Assembly: GCA_035945115.1 (NCBI GenBank)
Contig: DASZAN010000032.1
Span: 62,001 to 126,000 of the forward strand
Direction of reading: 5' to 3'
Source of the DNA: DAHUYF01 sp035945115
GTDB lineage: Bacteria; Pseudomonadota; Alphaproteobacteria; ATCC43930; CGMCC-115725
DNA: 64,000 nt
Both the position numbers and the translations under genes were made by a program. Positions 40,996 through 50,528 of the stretch are shown piece after piece. The notes under the pieces were generated by a model, which was not told the origin of the DNA, ran no database searches, and saw nothing but the letters and a program-made list of their open reading frames with translations. Within the stretch, counting starts at the first letter, position 1; every line of letters begins with the position of its first letter.

Positions 40996-42020
40996 GATTG
41001 CTTGGCCGCCTCGGTCACGTCGGCGAGCTTGGTGCGAAGCGACTTCGCCTTGTATTCCTGGATGGCGAAGACCCAGGGCGAGAGCTTCGCGTTGAGGGCA
41101 GCGGCTTCTTTTTCCGCATCACCTGTGCCGCTCGCTTCGAGGTGCGCCCAGTTCTTGCCGTCCTTGTCGAAGAGCGCGACCTTCACCACGAGGCCGTCGA
41201 AGGTGGTGAATTCAGCGTGCGATACGTGCTTCTCCGGCACCGGCAGCTCGCTCGCGGGACGGACATCGGCAAGCGTCAAGCTCGCGAGCGCCGTGGTGGG
41301 CTCCACCAGGGCCGTGTCGCTCTTGGGCTTGGCATCGGCCGGCGCGTCCTTGAGCGCGAGCGGCGCGTCCGACTTGTCATGGGCGATGTCGAGCTTCGCG
41401 CCGTCGGGCGCGGTGAGCACCACTTCTTTGAGCTTCTCGCGCGGCAAGTCGACGATGGCATGATCGAGCCAGGAGGGCGTGTCGCCCGCCACGTCGAGCG
41501 TGCCGCGGGCAAGCCACGATTGGGCGTCGCCGGGCTTACGCACATAGACGCCGTCGACATTGCCGCCGAGCTGGTCGATGCGGCGCTTGCCGGCGATGAT
41601 CTCACCCAAAATGTTGCCCTTGTCGTCGCTCGCGGTGATGAGCGTCGACTTCGCGTCCTTCGGGCCGGCGTCCTCCACTTCGAGACGCGAATAAAATTCG
41701 GCCTTGCGTGTCTTGGGCTCGACATAGCTCAGCTCGGCGAGGCCAAGCACCGTCTGGCGCAGCTTGCCGGCGTCGACGGGATACTTGCCGCGCTCCTCCA
41801 CCACCCAACCATTTCCTTGTCGAGCCAGCGTCGTCCGCGCGTCACCGTGGACGAGCGTCAGCCGCGCCACCTCGCTGAGCTTTTGCCCGAACTGCGGCAG
41901 CACCTTGGCGCCGACCAGCGGGTCGGCTTGGGGCCCGCGCGCGCCCGTGCTGACCAGCACGGCAACGACCACGGTGACGGCGGTGACGACGAGGAGACCG
42001 ATCAAGCCTTTGCTCTGCAT
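40992..42020 (-). CDS. DUF4340 protein, accessory to Gld-like ABC system
   Basis: 342 aa from ATG 42020. One N-terminal transmembrane anchor (MQSKGLIGLLVVTAVTVVVA) and a periplasmic body with repeated beta-rich DUF4340 units: RLTLVHGDARTTLARQGNGW (strand-turn-W), VEPKTRKAEFYSRLEVEDAG, DQLGGNVDGVYVRKPGDAQS. DUF4340 proteins nearly always follow GldG-like ABC subunits, as here. Function in the complex unknown. It lies 11 bases after the GldG-like gene. Confidence 0.87.
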   Translation of the reverse strand: MQSKGLIGLLVVTAVTVVVAVLVSTGARGPQADPLVGAKVLPQFGQKLSEVARLTLVHGDARTTLARQGNGWVVEERGKYPVDAGKLRQTVLGLAELSYVEPKTRKAEFYSRLEVEDAGPKDAKSTLITASDDKGNILGEIIAGKRRIDQLGGNVDGVYVRKPGDAQSWLARGTLDVAGDTPSWLDHAIVDLPREKLKEVVLTAPDGAKLDIAHDKSDAPLALKDAPADAKPKSDTALVEPTTALASLTLADVRPASELPVPEKHVSHAEFTTFDGLVVKVALFDKDGKNWAHLEASGTGDAEKEAAALNAKLSPWVFAIQEYKAKSLRTKLADVTEAAKQS

Positions 42021-42031
42021 AGCGGCCCTCC

Positions 42032-43972
42032 TCACTGGGCGTAGGCGCGGCGCTTGCGGCGCTGCAGGCGCACGATGCCGAGAACGATGGCGGCGACGCC
42101 GACCAGCAGCGGGACGAGCGCGATATCGAAGAATTCGAGCACGGCCTTCAAGCGGTCGATGTCCTGCCGGAGATCGAGCTGCACGCGGCGCAGCTCCTGG
42201 CGGATTTGCAGCATCTGCCCGCGAAAGTTCTCGAGCGTCTGCGTCTGCTCGGCGGCGAGCGTGACCCCACCGCCCGGGCCTTCCTTGCCCTGCAATTCCT
42301 TGATCTTCGCCTGCGTGTCCTTGAGCTGCTGCTCGAGGTCCTTCTCGCGCGCTTGCGAGCGGTCCTCGGCGGCACGCTGGATCGCCTGCACCACCTCGAA
42401 GGGTCGCGCCGCGCTGCTGCGCGAACGCAAGCCGATGAGATCGTTGCCGCCGGACAGTACGTCGACGGCGTTGGCGACGAAGTCGCCGTTGCCCGCATTG
42501 GGAAGGGCGACGCGTTGGCCAAAGAAATCCTGCACCTGCACCCAGAACCGGTCGTCCAAGATGTCGGTGTCGGCGACGACGATGACGTTGATCGGCTGCG
42601 CCGCGGTCTTGATCTGCGCCGGCGCGTCCTGCGCCGGCGCTTTCTCGCTCTTGCTGTCGCTCGCTTTCTCCTTGTCGTCCTTCGCCGCAGCCGGCGGTCC
42701 GTCGGGAAAGGCGGTGTCGGCGAGGCCATTGATCCTCGCCGCGAGCGTCAGCTTCGCGCCGCCGGGCTTGTAATCGGCGAGGAGACCCGCCACGTCGGGA
42801 AGGCCCTCGACCTTTTCCGCGGGGATCTCCTCCGCTTCGGCCGACGTCGTGATGAGCGGCGTGAAGGTCGTCTTCGCTCCCTCGCGCGGCCGTAGCACGC
42901 CCGCGCTCGCGACATTGATGGCCGAGAGATCGCCAGTGACGGGATCATCGCGATTGAGGTTCTCTTCCTTGAGCGAGAGCCAGGCGACGTATTCCATCGG
43001 CTTGACGCGGCTTGCCGTGCCGGCATTGACGCGCCGCGCATAGCGGCGGTCGGCGGCGATCTTGTCCTTGTCGAGGCTCAGGCCCCAGGCGGAGAAGAGC
43101 TTCTCGAGATCGCTGCTGCTGGGGCCGCCAGGCGGGCTCATGCGTCCCGCATGGGCGAGCTGCGTCTCGGAATGGGGATCGACAAAGACGAGCGCCTTGC
43201 CGCCCTTGAGGACGAATTGATCGATGGCGTAGAGCGTCTTCTCCGAGAGCTTCTGCGGATGGACCAGCATCAGCACGTCGACGCCGTCCTCGACCTTGTC
43301 GAATTCCGGCGAAAGCGTGCGGAGCTCGTAGAGCGGACGAAGCTGCTCGATGACCGTATAAGGCTCGAGCGGGCGGCCCTGCATCGCCGCCATGAAATCG
43401 CCCTCGAGCGGCAACGAGCTTACCACGCCCACCACCGTCTTCTTGGGGAAGGCGAGCGCGTGGACGAGCTTCGTCAAATCGTATTCGAGAAAGCGCTCGC
43501 GGTCGGGTTGGAAGAAGGGAATGACTTGCTGGTCGTCGGTGGAATTGGTGGCGGCCAGCCCGAAATAGACGGATTCGCCGCCTTGATCGAGCGGCACGCC
43601 CTGCAAGCCGAAGGCGACAGCCCGGTCTTCCACTTGCGAGAACGGCTCGGGATCGAGGATTTCGAGATTGATCTTCCCTTTGGCCCGCGCCGCGTACTCC
43701 TCGAGCATCTCGCGCACGCGCTGGGCATAGATGCCGTAGGACGGCACCTCGTTGCCGAGCCGAGGCGAGTAGTAGAAGCGCAGCGTGATCGGCTCGTCGA
43801 TGCGGGCGAGCGTCTGCTTCGATCCCTCCGACAAGGTGTAAAGGTGCCGCTGCGTCAGATCGAGGCGCGTCGCGCGCAGCACATGATCGGCGATGACGTT
43901 GACGGAGACGAACAACACCACCGCTGCGAAAAGCGAAAGAAGCGCGATGGTCCGGCGCGACAGTGAGATCAT
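42032..43972 (-). CDS. GldG-like ABC transporter auxiliary subunit
   Basis: 646 aa. N-terminal TM (ISLSRRTIALLSLFAAVVLF), a large periplasmic DUF4350/GldG-type domain (LRFYYSPRLGNEVPSYGIYA, EYAARAKGKINLEILDPEPF, VFVDPHSETQLAHAGRM), a coiled-coil stretch (AREKDLEQQLKDTQAKIKEL) and a C-terminal TM (ALVPLLVGVAAIVLGIVRLQ). This is the intra-membrane/periplasmic partner of GldA/GldF-type ABC transporters. These were first linked to gliding in Bacteroidetes, but they are widespread in non-gliding proteobacteria with an unknown envelope role. Confidence 0.88.
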   Translation of the reverse strand: MISLSRRTIALLSLFAAVVLFVSVNVIADHVLRATRLDLTQRHLYTLSEGSKQTLARIDEPITLRFYYSPRLGNEVPSYGIYAQRVREMLEEYAARAKGKINLEILDPEPFSQVEDRAVAFGLQGVPLDQGGESVYFGLAATNSTDDQQVIPFFQPDRERFLEYDLTKLVHALAFPKKTVVGVVSSLPLEGDFMAAMQGRPLEPYTVIEQLRPLYELRTLSPEFDKVEDGVDVLMLVHPQKLSEKTLYAIDQFVLKGGKALVFVDPHSETQLAHAGRMSPPGGPSSSDLEKLFSAWGLSLDKDKIAADRRYARRVNAGTASRVKPMEYVAWLSLKEENLNRDDPVTGDLSAINVASAGVLRPREGAKTTFTPLITTSAEAEEIPAEKVEGLPDVAGLLADYKPGGAKLTLAARINGLADTAFPDGPPAAAKDDKEKASDSKSEKAPAQDAPAQIKTAAQPINVIVVADTDILDDRFWVQVQDFFGQRVALPNAGNGDFVANAVDVLSGGNDLIGLRSRSSAARPFEVVQAIQRAAEDRSQAREKDLEQQLKDTQAKIKELQGKEGPGGGVTLAAEQTQTLENFRGQMLQIRQELRRVQLDLRQDIDRLKAVLEFFDIALVPLLVGVAAIVLGIVRLQRRKRRAYAQ

Positions 43973-43982
43973 GGAGCGCTCC

Positions 43983-44717
43983 TCAATCCGCCTTCTTCAA
44001 TTCCACCAACACGGTGTTGGCGAAGAGGAAGAGCGCGATGACGGAAAGGAAGAAAACGGCGTCGCGCGCATCGATGACGCCGCGCACGATGGCATTGAAA
44101 TGCGTCAAGAAGCTGAAGGAGGCGACCGTGCCGAGCAACGCTTCGGGCGCCCAGCTCTTGAGGAAGCCCAGCACGATGGGCGAACCGCTGACCGTGAAGA
44201 TGAAACAGACGGCGGCGGTCACGACGAAGGCGATCACCTGGTTCTTCGTGAGCGCGGAGAGTGACGCACCGATGGCGAGGAATGCGCCCGCCATGAGAAA
44301 GCTGCCGATATAGCTCGCGACAATGACGCCGTTGTCGGGGTTGCCGAGGTAGTTGACGGTGATCCAGAACGGAAAAGTCAGGAGAAGCGCGATCCCGGCA
44401 AAGGCCCAGCTCGCCAGGAACTTGCCGAGCACCGCCGCGGTCATCGAGATCGGCAGCGTGAGAAACAGCTCAATGGTGCCGCTCTTCCGCTCTTCCGCCC
44501 AAAGCCGCATCGCGAGCGCGGGAATGAGCACGAGATAAAGCCAGGGATGGAAGGTGAAGAAGGGCTGGAGGTCGGCTTGCCCGCGCTCGAAGAAGTTGCC
44601 GAGAAAGAAGGCGAGCGCGCCCGCCATGACGAGAAAGATGACGATGAACACGTAAGCGAGCGGTGTGGCGAAATAGCTTTGCAGCTCGCGGCGGAAAATC
44701 ACGAGGGTGCTGTGCAT
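43983..44717 (-). CDS. ABC-2 type permease (GldF-like)
   Basis: 244 aa with six hydrophobic helices. MHSTLVIFRRELQSYFATPL, LVLIPALAMRLWAEERKSGT (the conserved ERKSGT loop of ABC-2 permeases), ELFLTLPISMTAAVLGKFLA and the final TLVTHF-like end IVRGVIDARDAVFFLSVIAL match GldF-type permeases. Works with the ATPase at 44740 and the GldG-like and DUF4340 subunits downstream. Confidence 0.92.
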   Translation of the reverse strand: MHSTLVIFRRELQSYFATPLAYVFIVIFLVMAGALAFFLGNFFERGQADLQPFFTFHPWLYLVLIPALAMRLWAEERKSGTIELFLTLPISMTAAVLGKFLASWAFAGIALLLTFPFWITVNYLGNPDNGVIVASYIGSFLMAGAFLAIGASLSALTKNQVIAFVVTAAVCFIFTVSGSPIVLGFLKSWAPEALLGTVASFSFLTHFNAIVRGVIDARDAVFFLSVIALFLFANTVLVELKKAD

Positions 44718-44739
44718 ATCAGGCGTCCGATGGTCGGGC

Positions 44740-45678
44740 TTAGGCGCGTTGGAGAGTGATGGCGCGGAAGACGTCGTCGAGCCGGCCGCGCTCGACGCGG
44801 AGCGCTGCGACCGGCCAGCCGGCGACGCGGATGAGGTCGGTCACCTCGGCGATGATCGATTGCCCCTCGCGGGGAAAGATCATGAGCGCGCTGCCGTCGA
44901 TGTCTTCGATCGACTCCACCGTGTCGACGCCGGGAAGGCGCAGCAACGCCGCCGTCGCGTCATATCCGTCGATGGCGAGCTCGAGGCGAACGGCGTTGTG
45001 ATGGCGCGAGCGGGCGGCAAGGATGCCCGGCGTGCCGTCGGCGAGCAGGCAGCCTTCGGCGATGACGATGGCGCGGGTGCAGACCGCGTCCACCTCCTCG
45101 AGGATATGCGTGGATATGACGATCGCCTTCTCCGGCATGCTCGCGATGAGGCGGCGCACCTCGTGCTTCTGATTGGGGTCGAGCCCGTCGGTGGGCTCGT
45201 CGAGGATGAGCACGTCGGGATCGTGCAGCAGCGCCTGCGCCAAGCCGACGCGGCGTTTGAAGCCCTTGGAGAGCGTCTCGATCGGTTGATCGAGCACGCC
45301 CGCGAGCTCGGTGCGTGCCACCGCGAGCTCGATCCGCCGCTCGGCTTCCTGGCCGGAAAAACCGCGGATGCGCGCGATGAAACCGAGAAACCCCGCGGGC
45401 GTCATGTCGGGATAGGCGGGCGCGCCTTCGGGCAGATAGCCGATGTGACGCTTCGCGGCGATGGGATCGGCGACGATGTCGTGCCCGGCGACCACCGCCG
45501 TTCCGCTGGTCGGCGCGAGAAAGCCGGTGATCATCTTCATCGTCGTCGACTTGCCGGCGCCGTTGGGGCCCAGAAAGCCAAGCACCTCGCCGCGGGCCAC
45601 GGTGAAGGACACGTCGTCGACGGCCGTCACCGGTCCGAAACGCTTCTTCAGATGCCGGACTTCAATCATCTCGTCCAT
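44740..45678 (-). CDS. ABC transporter ATP-binding protein (GldA-like)
   Basis: 312 aa from ATG 45678 (MDEMIEVRHLKKRFGPVTAV). Walker A FLGPNGAGKSTTMKMITGFL, signature TLSKGFKRRVGLAQAL, Walker B VLILDEPTDGLDPNQ and the H-loop VISTHILEEVDAVC. LSKGFKRRVG is characteristic of the GldA/exporter subfamily. It leads the five-gene unit ATPase-permease-GldG-DUF4340-DUF1289/pirin. The upstream in-frame extension to 45873 lacks family similarity. Confidence 0.93.
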   Translation of the reverse strand: MDEMIEVRHLKKRFGPVTAVDDVSFTVARGEVLGFLGPNGAGKSTTMKMITGFLAPTSGTAVVAGHDIVADPIAAKRHIGYLPEGAPAYPDMTPAGFLGFIARIRGFSGQEAERRIELAVARTELAGVLDQPIETLSKGFKRRVGLAQALLHDPDVLILDEPTDGLDPNQKHEVRRLIASMPEKAIVISTHILEEVDAVCTRAIVIAEGCLLADGTPGILAARSRHHNAVRLELAIDGYDATAALLRLPGVDTVESIEDIDGSALMIFPREGQSIIAEVTDLIRVAGWPVAALRVERGRLDDVFRAITLQRA

Positions 45679-45953
45679 GGCTCGTGCCACCCCGCTTCGA
45701 CGCTTCTCGGTTTGTCCTCTGAGTGCGGTGCGTTCTGCCGCATTTCCAGGGCGAAAATCAAGCGGATGCTTCCGATCCGGCAAGTGAATTCGCTGTAAGG
45801 TCGGCACGACCTGCCCAGCCGTCATGCTCTCTCGCTGCGGTCCTAGGCGACGAATTCGATACCGTGCAGCCATTTGGCACTCTTTCAGATTTGCAGTTGC
45901 GCGCTGCGATAGCCTCGCCGAGACTGGCGCGCCCTTTTCCAGCCCGGGCGGCC

Positions 45954-46598
45954 ATGCCGGTTCAACTGATCTTCGACCTCTTGAAAGGCGTCGCCGTCGG
46001 CATCGTCATCGCGCTGCCGGTGGGACCGGTGGGCGTGCTCTGCGTGCGGCGGACTCTCTTCGAGGGGCCGAGCTACGGCTTCGTTTCCGGGCTCGGCGCC
46101 GCCACCGCCGATACGGTCTTCGGCGTCATCGCCGGATTCGGCCTCACCTTCGTGCGCGATCTTCTGCTGGGTTATCAGGATTGGCTAGGCGCCACCGGCG
46201 GGGCCTTTCTCATCGCCGTCGGCATCAAGGCGCTCACCACACGGGCGGACATCGAGCCCGAGCCGGTCGAGGACGAGGCGCTCTTTGCCGCCTACGCCTC
46301 GACCTTCGCGCTCACCATCACCAATCCCATCACTATTCTCGCCTTCGCCGGCATTTTTGCGAAGGTGGGAGTGAGCGAAGAAGCCGGCTTCCTCGACACC
46401 GGGGTTCTCGTTGGCGGCGTCTTTCTCGGTTCGCTTTGGTGGTGGCTGGGACTGAGCTTCGGCATCGCCGGCCTCAGGCGCACGGCGGGGGCGGTGCGTC
46501 TCGTCTGGCTCAATCGCATTTCCGGCGCGATCCTCACGCTCTCGGGGTTGGGCCTTCTCGCTGCGGCCGCCCTCACCTTCGCCGGCATTCCCGTGTAA
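45954..46598 (+). CDS. LysE family translocator
   Basis: 214 aa from ATG 45954. Six hydrophobic helices with the LysE/RhtB hallmark KGVAVGIVIALPVGPVGVLC near the N-terminus and FALTITNPITILAFAGIFAK in the middle. Members export amino acids or other small metabolites. It is divergent from the ABC operon. The upstream in-frame codons do not resemble the family, so the start was placed here. Confidence 0.9.
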   Translation: MPVQLIFDLLKGVAVGIVIALPVGPVGVLCVRRTLFEGPSYGFVSGLGAATADTVFGVIAGFGLTFVRDLLLGYQDWLGATGGAFLIAVGIKALTTRADIEPEPVEDEALFAAYASTFALTITNPITILAFAGIFAKVGVSEEAGFLDTGVLVGGVFLGSLWWWLGLSFGIAGLRRTAGAVRLVWLNRISGAILTLSGLGLLAAAALTFAGIPV

Positions 46599-46687
46599 GC
46601 CGAGCAATTGTCGCGCGAAAGGGCAATTTTGCGCCGCGGGACGAGGATGCTTGGCGCTCGCCGAGCCCGCGAGTAATCTCCTGCGCC

Positions 46688-48925
46688 ATGATCCCGTGGC
46701 GCATCTTCCGCTGGCTCGCGCTCGCTCTCTGCGCGGCGGCGGCCCTCGGCCCGTTGTCGCTTGCCGAGGCACAGCCGCAGGCGCCAGCCGCCGCCCAGGC
46801 GCCCGCGCCGGTCTCGGCCGACGAGCTGGAGCGGCTCGTCAACACCCTCCAGGACGACGAGGAGCGGGGGAAGCTCGTCGAGGAGCTGCGCGGCCTCATC
46901 GCCGCGCAGCGGGGGGTCGAGCAGAAGGAGGAGACCGAGAATCCCGCCGCGGTCCTCAACGTCATCTCCGCTCAGATCGGCGCGGTGAGCGCCGAGATCG
47001 TCGATGCCGCCGCGGTGGTGGTCGACGCACCTTGGCTCATCGGCTGGTTCGAGGCGCAGGTGAGCGATGCCGATGCGCGCGCGCGCTGGCTCGAGCGCGG
47101 CTTGAAGCTCGGCATCATCTTCGGCGCGGCGCTCCTCGGCGAGTGGCTCGCCCGCACGCTCATGCGTCGTCCCCGCGCGCGGCTCGCGGCGCGGACAAAT
47201 GGGGGCGCCATGGCGCAGGCGCTGCTGCTGGTGATGCAGCTCGTGGTCGAGCTCTTGCCGATTGCCGCGTTCACGGTGACGGCGTTCACCGTTCTGCCGC
47301 TGGTGCAGCCGAAGTTTGGCACCGCCCATGTCGCTCAGGTCGTCATCTATGCCGTGCTCTGGGCGCGCGGCATTCTCGCGGTCTCGCAGGTGTTCTTACT
47401 GTCGGCCGGCGCGACACTCATCCCGTCCCTTGGCGAGGAGACGCGCAACTACCTTTACATCTGGGTCCGCCGCTTCACCAACTGGGCGATCTACGGCTAT
47501 GCCCTGGCGACGGCGTCATGGTGGCTCGGCATTCCCGGCGCCATCTACGTGCTGCTGCTGCGCGGCACGCTCCTGGTGCTGGGCGTGCTCTCAGTGGTCT
47601 TCGTGCTGCAGAACCGTGCCGCCGTCGCCGAGTTTCTCCGCGGCAAGCCGCCTGGCCCGGGCGAGTCGGCGGCGCAAGGGCATGGCTGGCGCCTCCTCCG
47701 CCAGCGCCTCGCCGATACCTGGCACATCCTCGCCATCATCTATCTCGCCGGCACCTTCGGCACCTACGTGCTTCGCATCGAGAGCGGCTTCGCGTTCATC
47801 CTGCGAGCGACGCTGCTGAGCCTCGTCGTGATTGTCGCCGCGGGGATCATCGTGCGGGCGGTGAAGCGCTTGAGCGAGCGCGGCTTCGCCGTCAGCGCGG
47901 ACCTCAAGACGCGCTTCCCGACGCTCGAGCAGCGCGCCAACCGTTATCTGCCGGTGCTGACCGTTCTCGCCTCGGCGGTCGTCTATTCCTTCATGGTCCT
48001 GGCGCTGTTGCAAGCCTGGGGGATTGACGCCTTCGCCTGGTTCAGCAGCGCCTTCGGGCGAAAGATCGCAGGAAGTGCCGTTTCGATCGGCACGGTCGTC
48101 GTCGTAGCGCTCCTTCTCTGGGAGCTCTTCGGCGCCGCGGTCGAGCGCTACCTGAACGGCGTCGGCTATGACGGCCGTCCGGTGGCGCGAAGCGCGCGCA
48201 CGCGCACCCTGCTGCCGCTGCTGCGCACGACGGTATTCATATTCCTCGCCACCATCGTGACCTTCATCGTGCTCTCGGCGCTGGGTGTCGACATCGCGCC
48301 GCTTCTCGCCGGCGCCGGCGTTGCCGGCATCGCCATCGGCTTCGGCTCGCAGGCGCTCGTCAAGGATGTCATCACCGGCCTCTTCATCCTGCTCGAGGAC
48401 ACGCTCGCCGTGGGCGAGGTGGTGGATGTCGGCAAGGGCCATGTCGGCACCGTCGAAGCGATCTCGATCCGCGCCATCAAGCTCCGCGACATCGAGGGCA
48501 CCGTCCACACCGTGCCCTTCAGCGAGGTCTCGACCGTGCGCAACATGACGCGCGACTATTCCTACTTCGTCGCCGATGTCGGCGTCCTCTACCGCGAGGA
48601 TCCCGACCGCGTCGTCGCCGTGCTGCGCGAGGTCGCCGACGAGCTCCGCCGCGATGCGGCCTGGGCTCCTTTCCTGATGGCACCGCTCGATGTCGTCGGG
48701 GTCGACAAATTCACCGACAGCGCCATGGTGATCCGCGTGCGGCTCAAGACGGTGCCGCTGAAACAGTGGCCGCTCGGCCGCGAATTCAATCGCCGTATGA
48801 AGAAGGCGTTCGACCAGCACGGGATCGAGATGCCCGCCGCGAACCAGACCCGCTATCTCGAGGAGCATCCGGCGGACGCAGAGCAGCACGACATCGCCGG
48901 CAGCTCCAAGGCCGCGCGCGCCTGA
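46688..48925 (+). CDS. MscS-family mechanosensitive channel (large)
   Basis: 745 aa from ATG 46688. Signal peptide MIPWRIFRWLALALCAAAAL...LAEA, a periplasmic helical region, several TM helices (~140-480), then the MscS core: LLAGAGVAGIAIGFGSQALV (pore helix TM3 with GxAxG packing) and DVITGLFILLEDTLAVGEVV, HVGTVEAISIRAIKLRDIEG in the beta domain. It would open under membrane tension to release solutes. Large members with an extra periplasmic part resemble MscK/YnaI-like types. GC-rich and normal codon use. It is the last gene before the accessory region. Confidence 0.93.
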   Translation: MIPWRIFRWLALALCAAAALGPLSLAEAQPQAPAAAQAPAPVSADELERLVNTLQDDEERGKLVEELRGLIAAQRGVEQKEETENPAAVLNVISAQIGAVSAEIVDAAAVVVDAPWLIGWFEAQVSDADARARWLERGLKLGIIFGAALLGEWLARTLMRRPRARLAARTNGGAMAQALLLVMQLVVELLPIAAFTVTAFTVLPLVQPKFGTAHVAQVVIYAVLWARGILAVSQVFLLSAGATLIPSLGEETRNYLYIWVRRFTNWAIYGYALATASWWLGIPGAIYVLLLRGTLLVLGVLSVVFVLQNRAAVAEFLRGKPPGPGESAAQGHGWRLLRQRLADTWHILAIIYLAGTFGTYVLRIESGFAFILRATLLSLVVIVAAGIIVRAVKRLSERGFAVSADLKTRFPTLEQRANRYLPVLTVLASAVVYSFMVLALLQAWGIDAFAWFSSAFGRKIAGSAVSIGTVVVVALLLWELFGAAVERYLNGVGYDGRPVARSARTRTLLPLLRTTVFIFLATIVTFIVLSALGVDIAPLLAGAGVAGIAIGFGSQALVKDVITGLFILLEDTLAVGEVVDVGKGHVGTVEAISIRAIKLRDIEGTVHTVPFSEVSTVRNMTRDYSYFVADVGVLYREDPDRVVAVLREVADELRRDAAWAPFLMAPLDVVGVDKFTDSAMVIRVRLKTVPLKQWPLGREFNRRMKKAFDQHGIEMPAANQTRYLEEHPADAEQHDIAGSSKAARA

Positions 48926-49130
48926 GAGGCCGCCACTTGCGGCTGCCGAAGCTTGGGGCCTCGGTCCTCGGCGAGAGAGAACCTAGTCGGCCTGAAAATA
49001 CAGGCCGGAAACAGGCAAATGGCGTCTTGCGAGATTCGAAGGGCGAGAGCGGCCTACGCAGTTCCAATGCCCTTGGATAAGATATTCGCTCGCCGAATAA
49101 TTGTAATTGGCTTCGTTCGGTAATTTGCTC

Positions 49131-49391
49131 CTACATTTTGGGCATGGTCAACGCGGGCGCTAATGCTTGGCGAGGCGCACCCCAGCCGCCGCCATTCTCG
49201 GGGATGAACTCGACGCCGGCTTGCTCGAGGGCCTGTCGGATCGCGGCCATGACGTCGGGAACCGGCCGGCGCTCGTCCGCCTCGAAATGGACGATGGTGC
49301 GCAAGCTCACGTCGCTGGCCGCCGCCAGCTCGACCTGGGTCATATCGAGGAGACCGCGGGCGCCGCGGCATTGGGCGGGGGTGATGTTCAT
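49131..49391 (-). CDS. XRE-type HTH regulator, 86 aa
   Basis: From ATG 49391. MNITPAQCRGARGLLDMTQV leads into a helix-turn-helix (TQVELAAASDVSLRTIVHFE) and then RRPVPDVMAAIRQALEQAGVEFIPENGGG, the usual short tail of small rhizobial XRE proteins. It has no sensor domain and resembles antitoxin-like or phage-like regulators, though no toxin gene adjoins. Its location at the left edge of the accessory region supports a mobile origin. Confidence 0.82.
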   Translation of the reverse strand: MNITPAQCRGARGLLDMTQVELAAASDVSLRTIVHFEADERRPVPDVMAAIRQALEQAGVEFIPENGGGWGAPRQALAPALTMPKM

Positions 49392-49553
49392 GACCGGTCC
49401 GGGCATCAGTGCCGCAGCGGTGATCAGTGGTGGACCTGCCATTGAAAGTGAGGAGCAGGCGAATGCCATCGCACCAGAGGCAAGAGACGCTGTTGCGGCC
49501 ACAGCGGAATGATCAGTCGGTCTGCGCGCTCCTTTGCACGCCTTGAGAGAACC

Positions 49554-50189
49554 TCAGCCTGCCCTTCTCTGGGATGGGCTTCTTTCGTCCGAGACCACCA
49601 GGTTCCGCTGAGACGATTGTCGCTTGACCTTGGAGCGGGCCAAACGCACCGAAGCGGATCGCGGGCTCACGGTCATGAAAGAGCGCGCGAACGGATCGGT
49701 CTCCCGTTGCTGCTCCTCCTGGATCTTAGCCACCTGCGTGCCGTTTCCGATCCGCAGAGCGTTTCGGATGGCGATGTACCTCTCGACATGACGCCGCCAT
49801 GCGCCGCCCTCGATAATCAGATGATGCTCTTCGTTATCGGCTAAGCGCTTGAGAAGATCTGCCTCGCTGAGCGGTCCCTCGCCGTCGATGCGAGATTGAT
49901 ATCGATATTGACGGTCGCTCTTGAGCCGCGCGAGTGCGTAGCTCAAAACACTGGCGCGGTTGAAGTAAACAAGGAGACGCCCCAGGCCCTGGGATTGCCC
50001 GACCGCCCAATCTTCCGTGTATGCGATGAACTCCGATGCAGCGCAGCGCAAACAAACGCGATGTCGCTGCTCGACCATACCAGGCGCGAGCCCCAGGACT
50101 CGCTCACAGAGGTCCTCAACTGTCCATGCGCCATCCGGTTGCTCGAAGAAGAGACGAGCGACAGCGCGCATGAGATGCCCGGGACCCAT
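49554..50189 (-). CDS. hypothetical protein with HTH-like N-terminus, 211 aa
   Basis: Begins MGPGHLMRAVARLFFEQPDG followed by AWTVEDLCERVLGLAPGMVE; this W-T-x-E-D-L-C segment plus the next helix resembles a winged-helix start, as in replication- or phage-type regulators. The middle region is basic and rich in Arg and Tyr (RLKSDRQYRYQSRIDGEGPL), and the C-terminus is highly basic (SVRLARSKVKRQSSQRNLVV), suitable for nucleic-acid binding. I do not recognise the family. It faces the 62-aa gene divergently. Confidence 0.6.
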   Translation of the reverse strand: MGPGHLMRAVARLFFEQPDGAWTVEDLCERVLGLAPGMVEQRHRVCLRCAASEFIAYTEDWAVGQSQGLGRLLVYFNRASVLSYALARLKSDRQYRYQSRIDGEGPLSEADLLKRLADNEEHHLIIEGGAWRRHVERYIAIRNALRIGNGTQVAKIQEEQQRETDPFARSFMTVSPRSASVRLARSKVKRQSSQRNLVVSDERSPSQRRAG

Positions 50190-50307
50190 ATCGACCTCAC
50201 ACCGTTCACGTCGAGGCGATGAATCCCAAGTTAACGAAAATGAGTGCTGGTGTTAACCATGTTTTAGAGGATGCGCTTCAGATAATTCTGCGAAAGGGGG
50301 ATCTACT

Positions 50308-50496
50308 GTGACTGAGAGTCAGGAGTTGCGCGCCAGGGCAGCCGAATGGCGAGTACGCGCCCAATCGATTGATGACCGAGGGCTTCAGCACGAATTGGTT
50401 AGACTAGCGAGCCTGTTTGAAGAAGCCGCGGAGCGAATCGACACTCACAAAGGGGCGGCGTTATCGCGTGCCTACGCGGGCGTTGGTGAGGCGTGA
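50308..50496 (+). CDS. small helical protein, 62 aa
   Basis: GTG start with GAAAGGGGGATC upstream. MTESQELRARAAEWRVRAQS and IDDRGLQHELVRLASLFEEA form two predicted helices. The pattern R-A-A-E-x-x-x-x-A-x(5)-D-x-x-x-x-x-x-L-x-x-L-A-x-x-F-E-x-x-A recurs in short proteins of Bradyrhizobium-type genomes and again in the island gene at 53699. Unknown function, possibly a small coiled-coil adaptor. Confidence 0.62.
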   Translation: MTESQELRARAAEWRVRAQSIDDRGLQHELVRLASLFEEAAERIDTHKGAALSRAYAGVGEA

Positions 50497-50528
50497 CTTT
50501 GGCCGCGGATCGAGCATAGCGAAGAAAG

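Noticed and set aside
45824..46687. N-terminal extension of the MscS frame
   Set aside because: Overlaps the LysE gene in another frame and is Arg-rich; the signal peptide begins at 46688.
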